From positions 1-64,000 of the forward strand of contig QFQP01000039.1 of assembly GCA_003243425.1 (NCBI GenBank): DNA of 64,000 nt. Direction: 5' to 3'. Below are positions 1 through 8,675 of this stretch, one piece after another. The stretch's first letter is position 1; each line of letters opens with the position of its first letter. The stretch is from Archangium gephyra (GTDB taxonomy: Bacteria; Myxococcota; Myxococcia; Myxococcales; Myxococcaceae). The notes under the pieces were generated by a model. The model did no database searches, had not been told where the DNA came from, and worked only from the letters and a program-made list of their open reading frames with translations. A program made the translations under genes and the position numbers.

Positions 1-2594
1 CGGCGACGGGTGGCGGCACTGCAACGGGCGGCGGCACGGCGACGGGCGGCGGCACGGCGACGGGTGGCGGCACGGCGACTGGTGGCGGCACTGCAACGGG
101 CGGCGGCACGGCGACGGGTGGCGGCACTGCAACGGGCGGCGGCACGGCAACTGGCGGCGGCACGGCGACCGGTGGCGGTACGGGCACTCTGGTGAATGCC
201 TGTGAATCGGCGATCCGAATCACTGCCGGGGCGACGGCTGGCACTACGGCTGGTGCAGCGAATCAGCAGCGTTTCGTCGACGTGGCGGGTTGCCAGGGCT
301 CCGGCACGCTTTCTTCCGCGACCGCTCCTGATCGCGCGTACGTGGTGAACGTCGGCCAGGGCAAGCGCATGACGGCCCGTTTGTTGGGCAGCCTCGACGG
401 TGGCGACACCTCGTGGGACTCCGTGTTCAATCTTGTGGACTCGGTTGCAAGCTGTGGCTCGATGGACACGAGCATCGATGGGGGCACGGTCGGCATCTCG
501 TGCCTCGCTGGCGTCGACAACCCTCCGCAGACCGTTCGAGTCGAAAACCCGGGTCCGGCAAAGGACTACTTCCTGCTGGTCGATGGCTATTCGAGCGGTC
601 AGGGCGGTTTCGCGCTCGACGTGGCGATCACCGATCTGCCCACGCCGATCGTTGGCGGCGATACGTGCGCGAACGCGGTGACGCTCACGCCGTCGACTAC
701 CTACCTTGCCGCAACCGATGGTGGTGCGAGCAACTACGCCTTCCCGTCCCTCAACGGTTGCGCGACGACGAACAACTCGCCCGATCGTTCGTTCAAGATC
801 GACGTCCCGCCGATGAACTCGGCGACCATCGTTGTGACGCCGTCGTCGAACTTCAATCCCGTGGTCAACGTAACGACGGCCGTGGCCAATTGCGGTTCGC
901 TCGGCGCGGACGGCGGCACGCAGGGCGGTATCTGCCTCGGTAGTGGCTCTGTCGGTGGCACGGGCACTGCTGAGACGGTGACGGTCAACAATGTCAGCGC
1001 GAACCCGGCGACGTTCAACATCATCGTCGATGCTTCGACGACTACCGCTTCTGCCCGCGCTGGTTCGTTCGAAATCACCGGTACGCTCACTCAACTGCCT
1101 GCGTTGCTGGCGGGCGGCGAGTCGTGCGGCACGGCGGTGAACCTGCCGGTCGGTTCGTTCACTGGAACCACGACGGGCGCGGCGAACGACTACTCCTTCG
1201 CTGCAACGGCGAGTTGCCGTCTCAGCTCGGCCGCCGGTGACGTGGCCTACGCGATCACCGTTCCTGCCAACGGCCGCGGTCTGGTGACCGTCTCGTCACT
1301 GACGTCGGGCTTCACGCCGTCCGTCAATCTCGTCGCGAACGTCGCGAACTGCGGCACCATCGGGATCGATGCAGGCACGCAGGGTGGTTCATGCCTCCGC
1401 AACAACGTCGACAAGGCGACCATCTCGATCGGCAACGAGACCGGTAGCGACGTGACCTACTTCGTGGTCGTCGACAGCACGACGGCAGCGACTGGCGATT
1501 TCCGCATCACCTACGCCACGGAAGCGAACCAGCCGAGCGGCGAGTTCTGCAGCGCGCCTGAAATCATCGCGATGAACGGAACGTTGACGGGTACCACGAC
1601 CGGTTACGGCGATGACGTTCAGACCAATTCGGCGGCTGCGGCGAACTGTGGCGGCTTCTCGAACCTCGGTGTGGATCGCGTGTACCAGGTGACGTTGAAC
1701 AGCGGCGAACAGCTGAGTGCCACCGTCACTCCGACGGGTGCCTCGTGGGACCCTGGCCTCTACGTGGTCGATTCGCCCGCAGCGAACTGCCGCCTGATGG
1801 GCACCACGTGCCTCACGGGTAGCGACGTCGGCGGCGGCGGCGAACCTGACTCGATCTCGTACCTGAACAACAGCGGCGCCTCGAAGACGGTCTTCCTCGT
1901 CATCGACAACTATGCAGCCACGAGCTCCGGCGCGTACTCGCTCCTGGTCAACGTAGGCCCGCCGCCTCCGCCTCCGTACACGAAGACCGCCATCGCGACC
2001 GCCAACTGCATCGACATGACGTCGGGGACGTCGTTGAGCTCAGTTGTGGCTGACGACGCCGCGTCTTCGGTCACCGCGCTGCCGGTGGGTTTCGACTTCC
2101 AGTTCTTCGGAGGTGCCGTCACGCACTTCTCGATGACGTCCAACGGCTTCATGCAGCTCTATGCCTCCTCGATCGGCTCACCTGAGGTGGTGGCGGCGAA
2201 CGCGGTGATCCCGACGACGGGCGCGCCGAACAACATCGTCGCTGCGTTCTGGGACGACCTCGACAACGTCGCCGGCACGACCGCGCGCACGTTGGTCTCG
2301 GGCACGAGCGGCAGCCGTGTGTTCACCGTGCAGTGGGGTGGTTTCTCGATCTATTCGGCGTCGGGCCCGCAGCCTGAGCGACTCACGTTCCAGATCCAAC
2401 TGTTCGAGGGCACGGACGTGATCGAGATCCACTACTGCTCATTGGCCGCCAACGGTGGCAATGCTGCCCGCGTCGGCGGCTCTGAGGCTACGGTTGGTGT
2501 CGAGAATTCGACCGGCACTGTGGGTATCCCGCACTCCTTCGATACGGCGGCGTCAGTCGTTTCGGGCACGGGTCTGCGTTTCACGCCTCCGTAA
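1..2594 (+). CDS. Large secreted repeat protein, 5' end outside the window
   Basis: The open frame is already running at the window edge (first full codon at 3) and ends with TAA at 2592, so signal peptide and true start lie upstream. About 863 residues are visible. Residues 1-60 are a Gly/Thr-rich linker of hexapeptide repeats. Four related modules of about 130-150 residues follow, each opening with a Cys-containing motif such as GGDTCANAV or GGESCGTAV; they look like pre-peptidase C-terminal (PPC)-like beta-sandwiches. The last 200 residues start after a proline run and contain phrases such as FDFQFFGG, SNGF and FWDDL, which resemble nidogen-type beta domains. The next gene encodes a paralog of the same architecture. 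I infer a surface or secreted structural/adhesive protein; no catalytic motif is seen. The family assignments are by eye. Confidence 0.85.
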   Translation, partial: ATGGGTATGGGTATGGGTATGGGTATGGGTATGGGTATGGGTATGGGTATGGGTATGGGTGTLVNACESAIRITAGATAGTTAGAANQQRFVDVAGCQGSGTLSSATAPDRAYVVNVGQGKRMTARLLGSLDGGDTSWDSVFNLVDSVASCGSMDTSIDGGTVGISCLAGVDNPPQTVRVENPGPAKDYFLLVDGYSSGQGGFALDVAITDLPTPIVGGDTCANAVTLTPSTTYLAATDGGASNYAFPSLNGCATTNNSPDRSFKIDVPPMNSATIVVTPSSNFNPVVNVTTAVANCGSLGADGGTQGGICLGSGSVGGTGTAETVTVNNVSANPATFNIIVDASTTTASARAGSFEITGTLTQLPALLAGGESCGTAVNLPVGSFTGTTTGAANDYSFAATASCRLSSAAGDVAYAITVPANGRGLVTVSSLTSGFTPSVNLVANVANCGTIGIDAGTQGGSCLRNNVDKATISIGNETGSDVTYFVVVDSTTAATGDFRITYATEANQPSGEFCSAPEIIAMNGTLTGTTTGYGDDVQTNSAAAANCGGFSNLGVDRVYQVTLNSGEQLSATVTPTGASWDPGLYVVDSPAANCRLMGTTCLTGSDVGGGGEPDSISYLNNSGASKTVFLVIDNYAATSSGAYSLLVNVGPPPPPPYTKTAIATANCIDMTSGTSLSSVVADDAASSVTALPVGFDFQFFGGAVTHFSMTSNGFMQLYASSIGSPEVVAANAVIPTTGAPNNIVAAFWDDLDNVAGTTARTLVSGTSGSRVFTVQWGGFSIYSASGPQPERLTFQIQLFEGTDVIEIHYCSLAANGGNAARVGGSEATVGVENSTGTVGIPHSFDTAASVVSGTGLRFTPP
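3..182 (+). repeat. Ten 18-bp in-frame repeats coding (A/T)TGGGT linker
   Basis: Ten consecutive 18-bp units, in phase with the reading frame, encode Ala/Thr-Thr-Gly-Gly-Gly-Thr. Units differ almost only at third codon positions. The array probably extends upstream of the window. It is a flexible linker inside the coding region and is prone to slippage in copy number. Confidence 0.9.
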
Positions 2595-2619
2595 TTCGCG
2601 GCTGATCTCTTGAAATCGA

Positions 2620-2660
2620 AGGCCGGTCACTCTTCGCGAGTGGCCGGCCTTTTTCTTTTT
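2620..2660 (+). terminator. Strong intrinsic terminator
   Basis: A 13-bp stem (2620-2632 with 2638-2650, one G-T wobble) closes a 5-nt loop, TTCGC, and runs into T5-C-T5. It lies 25 bp after the first gene's stop and before the second paralog's start, so the tandem paralogs are probably transcribed separately. Confidence 0.93.
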
Positions 2661-2696
2661 GCCCTTTCACGTGCTCGTCGGGGTGAGAATCCGGCC

Positions 2697-5372
2697 ATGG
2701 CCAAAACCACGCTTCGGGTCGGACTGGGTGCGATTGCGTTGTTCCTCGCGAGTTGCGGTGCTCCCAAGAAGGAGTGCGCCATCAACACGGACTGCAACCC
2801 GGGGTTCATTTGCAACGCCGGGAAGTGCGAGGCCGGCGGCTTCGGTGGCGGTGTTGGATTTCTCGGCGGCGGCACGGGGGCGACGGGTGGTGGCTCGGTC
2901 ACTGGCGGCGGTGGTGGGACGACCGGTGGTGGTGATGGCACGACGGGCGGTGGCGACGGCACTGGCGGTGGCGACGGCACGACCGGCGGCGGTACTGGAA
3001 CCGGCGGCGGCGACGGCACGACCGGCGGCGGTACTGGAACCGGCGGCGGTGACGGCATGACGGGCGGCGGCGTCGGAACGGGCGGAGGTGATGGCACCGT
3101 CGGTGGCGGTGACGGCACGACTGGCGGTGGCGTCGGTGTGACGGGTGGCGGTGTCGGAACCGGTGGCGGTGACGGCACGGTCGGCGGTGGCGTCGGGACG
3201 ACCGGCGGCGGCGTGGGCACGACCGGCGGCGGCGTGGGCACGACCGGCGGTGGCGTAGGCACGACCGGCGGTGGCGTAGGCACGACCGGCGGTGGCGTAG
3301 GCACGACCGGCGGTGGCGTGGGCACGACCGGCGGTGGCGTAGGCACGACCGGCGGCGGCGTGGGCACGACCGGCGGTGGCGTAGGCACGACCGGCGGCGG
3401 CGTTGGTACGACCGGCGGTGGCGTAGGCACGACCGGCGGCGGCGTGGGCACGACCGGCGGTGGCGTGGGCACGACTGGCGGTGGCGTCGGCACGACCGGC
3501 GGTGGCGGCGGCACTCCCATCGCCTGCACGCCGCGCGGCATTCTGGCGCCCAACGCGACGGTCATCGGCTCGCTCGCGCGCAGCTCCACGCGCACCTCGC
3601 CGGAGCCCAGCTGCGGCACCTTCGACGGTCAATTCGCTGAAGAGATCTGGCAGTTCACCGTGAACGCGACCTCGAACGTCGTGCTCGAGACGTTCGCTGG
3701 CGTCGACGGCGGCGCGCTCGACACGGTGGTCAACGTTCGTAACGTCTGCAGCGAAGCGACCGACATCGCGTGCGACGACGAAGGTGGTGCCGGCTCGCTC
3801 AGCCGCGTCATTCGCACCATGCAGCCCGGCACCTACGTCGCGCTGGTTCAGGAGTACGACACGAGCAGCATTCCGGCGAAGGGCGGCACCTACGGCCTGT
3901 CGTTCGCGACCTTCCCCATCGTCTCGAACTCGGTGTGCACCGCGAACATCCCGTTGTCGCCCGGCTCACCCATCACCGGCCAGAACACGTCAGGCGGCGG
4001 TGCGACGAGCTCGGCCTGCGGCGTGAACGCGGGCGGCCAGCTCTTCTATTCCATCAGTGTTCCTCACGATTACGTGTTGACGGCCAGCGCCACGCCCACC
4101 GGCAGCGCGCGCAGAGCCCACTACGTGCGCGTGCTCGATTCGTGCGCCGCGACCAGCTGCCTTTCCAACGGCACCGGCACCGCGACGACCGCCGCCACGA
4201 CGTCATGGCGCAACACCACCGGCGTGACAGCGAACGTCATCATCTCGGTCAGCCCGTTGGTGCCCGGTGACTGGAGCCCCTTCGAGCTCGTGGCTTCGAC
4301 CACGCCCTACGTCGCTCCGCAGGGCGACACCTGCCAGGCACCGCAGATCATCTCGATGTCGGGCACCCTCACCGGGCAGACCACGGTCGGCTACGCGAAC
4401 GAAATCTCGACCGTGCTCTCGTGCACCGGCTACGGCAATGCGGGCCCCGACCGCGTGTACGCGGTGACGGTGCCGGCCGGCCTCGAATTGACCGCGACCA
4501 TTCCTTCACCGAGCTGGGACCCTGCGCTTTACGTCGTGGGCCAGCCGGCGTCGAACTGCCAGGCCTCGGGCACCACGTGCCTGGTGGGCAGTGACATCGT
4601 CAACGCCACCGAGACGCTCCGCTGGATGAACACCGGCGCCACCGACGCCGTGGTCTACCTGGTGGTCGACGGCTGGGACGCCACCGAGTCGGGCCCGTAT
4701 TCGTTGACCATCGCCTTCGGTACGCCGACGCCGCCGCCATACATCGTCACCACGGTCGCGAACGGTTGCTTGAGCATCGACGCGGGCACGCCGCTCGCCT
4801 TCTTCCGTGCAGACGGTGGCGTCGACAACGACGATGGCAACACGGCAGTGCAGTCGATCGGCTTCCCCTTCAACTTCTTCGGGGCTCCGGTGACGCACTT
4901 CTCGGTCAACACCAACGGCTTCGCGCAGCTGTGGGATACCGCGACCCCCTCGCTCAGCTACTCGGGCACGATCTCGAATCAGCCCATTCCCACCGCGTCG
5001 ACGCCCAACGCGCTGGTGGCGCCGTTCTGGGACGACCTCATCGTTCGCCCGTCGGGCAGCGGTGTTCGCACCAGCGTGGTGGGCAACTCGCCCGCGCGTC
5101 GCCTCGTCATCGAGTGGGCCGACATGTCGGGCTACACGTTCGACACGCCGACGCAGACGCTGCGGTTCCAGGCGCAGATCATCGAACAGAGCAACGCCAT
5201 CGAGTTCCATTACTGCCAGCTCGAGAACGCTGACGGCGGTACCACGGGCCGCGTGTTCGGCAGCGAGGCGAGCATCGGTCTCGAAGACAGCGCCGGTGCG
5301 CGTGGCGTGCAGCGCTCGTTCAACCAGGCGAACAGCGTGAGCACGAGCACGGGCTTCCGCTTCACTCCCTGA
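2697..5372 (+). CDS. Large lipoprotein with Gly-rich repeat stalk, paralog of the preceding gene
   Basis: The start is set at ATG 2697 because the following residues form a lipoprotein signal ending LFLASC (Cys20); in-frame codons further upstream cross the terminator. The protein is 891 aa. Residues 25-45 are a Cys-rich motif (C-x5-DC-x4-FIC-x4-C) of the kind found at the N-termini of myxobacterial lipoproteins. Residues up to about 272 are a Gly/Thr/Val repeat stalk. Then come PPC-like beta modules and a C-terminal nidogen-like domain (FPFNFFGAP, FWDDL, IEFHYCQLE) that aligns with the end of the upstream protein. The expected location is outer-membrane anchored and surface exposed, with the stalk holding the globular part away from the membrane. 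Function is unknown; adhesion or matrix contact is an inference. Confidence 0.9.
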   Translation: MAKTTLRVGLGAIALFLASCGAPKKECAINTDCNPGFICNAGKCEAGGFGGGVGFLGGGTGATGGGSVTGGGGGTTGGGDGTTGGGDGTGGGDGTTGGGTGTGGGDGTTGGGTGTGGGDGMTGGGVGTGGGDGTVGGGDGTTGGGVGVTGGGVGTGGGDGTVGGGVGTTGGGVGTTGGGVGTTGGGVGTTGGGVGTTGGGVGTTGGGVGTTGGGVGTTGGGVGTTGGGVGTTGGGVGTTGGGVGTTGGGVGTTGGGVGTTGGGVGTTGGGGGTPIACTPRGILAPNATVIGSLARSSTRTSPEPSCGTFDGQFAEEIWQFTVNATSNVVLETFAGVDGGALDTVVNVRNVCSEATDIACDDEGGAGSLSRVIRTMQPGTYVALVQEYDTSSIPAKGGTYGLSFATFPIVSNSVCTANIPLSPGSPITGQNTSGGGATSSACGVNAGGQLFYSISVPHDYVLTASATPTGSARRAHYVRVLDSCAATSCLSNGTGTATTAATTSWRNTTGVTANVIISVSPLVPGDWSPFELVASTTPYVAPQGDTCQAPQIISMSGTLTGQTTVGYANEISTVLSCTGYGNAGPDRVYAVTVPAGLELTATIPSPSWDPALYVVGQPASNCQASGTTCLVGSDIVNATETLRWMNTGATDAVVYLVVDGWDATESGPYSLTIAFGTPTPPPYIVTTVANGCLSIDAGTPLAFFRADGGVDNDDGNTAVQSIGFPFNFFGAPVTHFSVNTNGFAQLWDTATPSLSYSGTISNQPIPTASTPNALVAPFWDDLIVRPSGSGVRTSVVGNSPARRLVIEWADMSGYTFDTPTQTLRFQAQIIEQSNAIEFHYCQLENADGGTTGRVFGSEASIGLEDSAGARGVQRSFNQANSVSTSTGFRFTP
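3198..3512 (+). repeat. Fifteen 21-bp tandem repeats coding TTGGGVG
   Basis: Exact 21-bp periodicity from 3198 to the last unit starting at 3492 gives 15 units, nearly all encoding Thr-Thr-Gly-Gly-Gly-Val-Gly, with only synonymous GGC/GGT and GTG/GTA/GTC changes apart from the last unit. Less regular related repeats precede it from about 2869. In-frame and near-identical, so copy number can change without frameshift. Confidence 0.95.
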
Positions 5373-5396
5373 GTCGGCTGCGCTAGCGGCGACGGC

Positions 5397-6410
5397 ATGT
5401 GGCTCCCTGCCGTCGTCGCGCTGTCGTTGTCTGCTGCACCAGAGCCGTTCCTGCGGTTGCGCGCCGCCGGTGACGTGATGCTGGGCACCACCGTGCCCGA
5501 GGGGAAGCTGCCGCCCGATGACGGCGTGCATCTCCTCGACGCGGTGGCGCCGCTGTTGCGCGACGCAGACCTCACCTTCGTGAACATGGAAGGCCCGCTG
5601 TGTGATTCGGGCACGTCGTCGAAGTGCCGCAAGGGCGGCAACTGCTTCGCGTTTCGTTCGCCCACGCACTACGCGAAGTACCTCGAAGAAGCGGGCATCG
5701 ACCTCGCGTCGACGGCCAACAACCACTCGGGTGACTTCGGCGAAGCGTGCCGGCGTGAAACCGAGAAGGCGCTCGACGCACATCGCATCGTGTGGTCGGG
5801 CGCGCCGGGCTCCATCGGCCGCACGGAATTCAAGGGCAAGAAGGTGGCGCTCATCGGCTTTCACACCAGCGGCGCGACCAACGACGTGAACGACCTCGCG
5901 ACGGCGGTGAAGCTGGTGAAGCAGGCCAAGGCCGACTCAGACTTGGTCATCGTCAGTTTTCACGGTGGCGCCGAAGGCACCAACGCCACGCGCGTGAAGG
6001 ACGGGGCCGAGAAGTATCTCGGTGAGAATCGCGGTGACCTGAAGCGCTTCACGCACGGAGTCATCGACGCCGGAGCCGACCTCGTGCTCGGGCACGGGCC
6101 TCACGTGGTGCGCGGGCTCGAGCTCTACAAAGAACGGCTCATCGCCTACTCGCTGGGAAACTTCGCGACCTACGGCCGGTTCGACTTGTCCGGCCCGCTG
6201 GGCATCACCGTGCTGCTCGAAGTCTCGCTCGCCGAAGACGGCCGTTTCGTGCGCGGCAAGCTCATCTCGACCCGGCAGGAGGGGAAGGGCATCCCCATGC
6301 CGGACGATTCACTCAAGGGCGCGAAGCTGGTGAAGCAGCTCACCGAGCTCGACTTCCCGAAGACCGGCCCGCGCATCGACGAGGCGACCTTCAAGGTCAC
6401 GCCGCGGTGA
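5397..6410 (+). CDS. CapA-family metallophosphoesterase-like protein
   Basis: This is a 337-aa protein with a short hydrophobic signal (MWLPAVVALSLSAA). Family signatures of the PGA_cap (CapA, poly-gamma-glutamate synthesis) domain appear in order: GDVMLG near residue 25, NMEGPLC, STANNHSGD, FHGGAE and GHGPHVVRG. These are the metal-binding Asp/Asn/His positions of calcineurin-like phosphoesterases. CapB/CapC partners are not adjacent, so a role in poly-glutamate capsule is not supported by context; related single proteins occur widely with unknown substrates. It starts 24 bp after the previous stop and overlaps the next gene by 4 bp. Confidence 0.88.
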   Translation: MWLPAVVALSLSAAPEPFLRLRAAGDVMLGTTVPEGKLPPDDGVHLLDAVAPLLRDADLTFVNMEGPLCDSGTSSKCRKGGNCFAFRSPTHYAKYLEEAGIDLASTANNHSGDFGEACRRETEKALDAHRIVWSGAPGSIGRTEFKGKKVALIGFHTSGATNDVNDLATAVKLVKQAKADSDLVIVSFHGGAEGTNATRVKDGAEKYLGENRGDLKRFTHGVIDAGADLVLGHGPHVVRGLELYKERLIAYSLGNFATYGRFDLSGPLGITVLLEVSLAEDGRFVRGKLISTRQEGKGIPMPDDSLKGAKLVKQLTELDFPKTGPRIDEATFKVTPR

Positions 6411-6874
6411 GTAACTCCGCGCTCACCGGTGCGCATTGCGGCAAGCACCCGGAGGTCGCGGCGGTGGAGCTCTGCACGCGGTGCGGCACCTTCCTGTGCG
6501 GCGACTGCGTCGAATACGTGCGCGACGAGACGGCGGCGTGCTCCGACTGCGCGCCCTTGTTGCGCGGCGTGAAGGCCAGCGCGCGGGCGAAGGTGGCGCC
6601 GGTGCTCGCGGCCCTCGGCATCGCCGGGCTCGTCGCCGGCTTCATGGTGAAGGGCAGACCCGGGCTGTATTTCTGGGCCGCTGCAACTCCGCCGGGACTT
6701 CTGGGGTTGGCGCTCGCGGTGATGGAGCTGCGTTTGATGCGCGGCTCGACCATCGTGAATCACGGCCGGCGCTGGGCGCGCGTCGGCGTGACCCTGGGCG
6801 CGTTGTTCCTGCTCTGCGCGCTGGCGATTGTCGTGTTGTTCGCCCTGTTCGTCGGCGCGCAGCACCGCAGCTGA
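6407..6874 (+). CDS. B-box-like zinc-finger membrane protein
   Basis: GTG at 6407 overlaps the TGA of the CapA-like gene (GTGA), which implies translational coupling. The 155-aa product begins with a Cys/His zinc module (C-x2-H, CTRCGTFLCGDC, CSDC; residues about 11-46) resembling a B-box finger. At least two hydrophobic helices follow (about 64-105 and 123-150). Such finger-plus-membrane proteins are common in myxobacteria and have no assigned function. Zinc binding is predicted from ligand spacing only. Confidence 0.78.
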   Translation: MSNSALTGAHCGKHPEVAAVELCTRCGTFLCGDCVEYVRDETAACSDCAPLLRGVKASARAKVAPVLAALGIAGLVAGFMVKGRPGLYFWAAATPPGLLGLALAVMELRLMRGSTIVNHGRRWARVGVTLGALFLLCALAIVVLFALFVGAQHRS

Positions 6875-7103
6875 CTGAGTCGCGCGCATCGTTCGGAGTC
6901 GCGCCAACTTCGGCCGACAGCACGACGAAGCGGGGCGTCGTCGAGCGGCACACTTCGAACACGTCGAAGGGAACCGTGCTCCCGCGGACCAACTCCGTAG
7001 CAGTTTCCACTCGCTCCACCTGCGGCACGAACTTCCAAGCAGGCTGCTCGAGCCCGGCATTTCGTCGTGGCGCGGACGACGCCCGGTGCGACAATTCTCG
7101 AGC
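6875..7103. other. Intergenic, possible decayed minus-strand coding fragment
   Basis: No intact gene fits here. On the minus strand about 60 codons (roughly 7060-6880) read with typical local codon use (VERVETATELVRG, TTPRFVVLSAEVG), but I see no convincing start, and the frame runs without a stop into the antisense of the zinc-finger gene. It may be a gene remnant. Confidence 0.3.
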
Positions 7104-8641
7104 ATGCGCACGTCGCTCGTGTGTCTCGGGGTCTTCTTCAGCGTCATCTTCACCGGTTGCTCCGCGGCGAAGCGGGCCGCGCGTCCGGTGGAACATGCGC
7201 TCGCGCCGGCTGCGACGGGACGCTCGCCGAGCTGGCAGACGCGCTCGTCGCGCGGCACGGCACGGAACCTTCGGGCTTTCAGCTCATCAACCACAATGAA
7301 GACGCGTTGACCTGGCGGCTGGCGCTCATCGACTCGGCGCGCGGCTCGTTGGACGTGATGACGTTCCTCTGGTGGGGCGACGAGAGTGGTGACCTGCTGC
7401 TCTCGCACGTCATCGCGGCGGCGGATCGCGGCGTGAAGGTCCGCCTCATCGTCGACGACATGACGACCATCGACGATGGTCGCCAGACCGTGCTGCGCGA
7501 CGTGCCCAACGCCGCCATCGATGCCCACCCCAACATCGCGCTGCGCGTCTTCAACCCGTGGACGCGTCGTGGCGCGGCCGGCCGCGCCGTGGAGTTCGTG
7601 AGCGACTTCGATCGCCTCAACCAGCGCATGCATCACAAGGCGCTCATCGCCGACGGTCACGCCGCCATCGTGGGCGGGCGCAACCTCGGCAACGAGTACA
7701 TGGGCCTCAACCCGACGTTCAATTTTCGCGACCTCGACGTGCTCACGGTGGGGCCCGCGGCGCGCGACGTGGCGGCCGTGTTCGACCTCTTCTGGAACAG
7801 CAGCTGGGTCACGCCGCAGCGCGAGCTCGACGCGAGTGGCACCGTGGCGATGCTCGACGAACGCCGCGCCGCGCTGCGCGCGAGCCTCGCCGACGCGAAG
7901 GTGCTCGCCGGGTTTCCACACGTGCCGCGCGAATGGAGCGATGAACTCGCATCGCTGAAGACGTCGCTGCACACCGGCAGCAGCCGCATGGCGACCGACG
8001 CGCCCGACGCCCAGAAGGTCACGCACCGGCTCCGTGACGAAGTGCAGGAGCTCTGGGCGAGCGCCGAGAAGGAGGTCCTCATCACCAATGCCTACGTCAT
8101 TCCCGACGACGCGGCCTTCCAGCGCACCGCGCGCGAGCTGAAGAAGGACGTGCGCTTCGTGATGCTCACCAATTCACTCGCGTCGACCGACGCCGCCGGC
8201 GTTCACGCGCACTACACCGACTGGCGCGCGCGACTCCTCGAGGCCGGCGTGGAGCTCTTCGAGCTGAAGCACGACGCGAAGGCGATGGGCGACGTGGCGA
8301 ACACCGGCCCGGTGAAGGCCGGCTACTTCGGGCTGCACGCCAAGGCGATGGTGGTCGATCGCCGGCACGTGCTCATCGGCTCGATGAACCTCGACCCGCG
8401 CAGCTGGGTGCACAACACCGAGATGGTGATGCGCATCGACTGCCCGGCGCTCGGTGAAGAGGTCGCGCGTGTGTTCGAGCACGACGTGAAGCCCGCCAAC
8501 GCGTGGCGCGTGGAGCTCGACGCCAACGGCGCGGTGCAGTGGGTCTCGGGCAGTGACGTGCTTCACGAAGCGCCGTCGCGCGAAGGTGGCCAGTTCTTCG
8601 ACGAGCTCTTCAACCACCTGCTGCCGGCCGACCTGTTCTGA
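7104..8641 (+). CDS. Phospholipase D/cardiolipin synthase-like lipoprotein with an apparent frameshift
   Basis: The body, read in one frame to TGA 8641, has two HKD motifs (HHKALIADGHAAIVGG and GLHAKAMVVDRRHVLIG), each followed by the usual N-L segment, so it is a PLD-superfamily phosphatidyltransferase or phospholipase. The natural start, ATG 7104, encodes a clear lipoprotein signal (CLGVFFSVIFTGC) but lies in a different frame. The two frames meet at about 7203-7217, where one base seems to be missing. If corrected, the protein would be 512 aa. As written, translation from 7104 ends at 7310, and the PLD body would need an upstream start at 7067 without a signal peptide. This is either a sequencing error or a recent inactivating mutation. 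Confidence 0.85.
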
Positions 8642-8642
8642 A

Positions 8643-8674
8643 GCGTGTTGCTGGCTGCGACGCAGCCGTCACGC
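8643..8674. terminator. Hairpin between convergent genes
   Basis: Nested inverted repeats (GCGTG 8643-8647 with CACGC 8670-8674, and GGCTGCG 8653-8659 with CGCAGCC 8661-8667) fill the 34-bp gap between the PLD gene and the convergent peptidase gene. There is no T-tract, so this is a probable but not certain bidirectional terminator. Confidence 0.5.
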
Positions 8675-8675
8675 A

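Noticed and set aside
3198..3512. CRISPR-like regular repeats
   Set aside because: Units are contiguous without spacers and lie in frame inside a coding region.
2627..3632. Long antisense Pro-rich and Ala-rich open frames over the Gly repeats
   Set aside because: They are mirror images of a 21-bp in-frame repeat whose length is a multiple of three; no start context, and the sense strand codes a lipoprotein with a clear signal.
6170..8026. 618-codon minus-strand open frame
   Set aside because: Arg/His-rich, antisense to three recognisable genes; a high-GC shadow.
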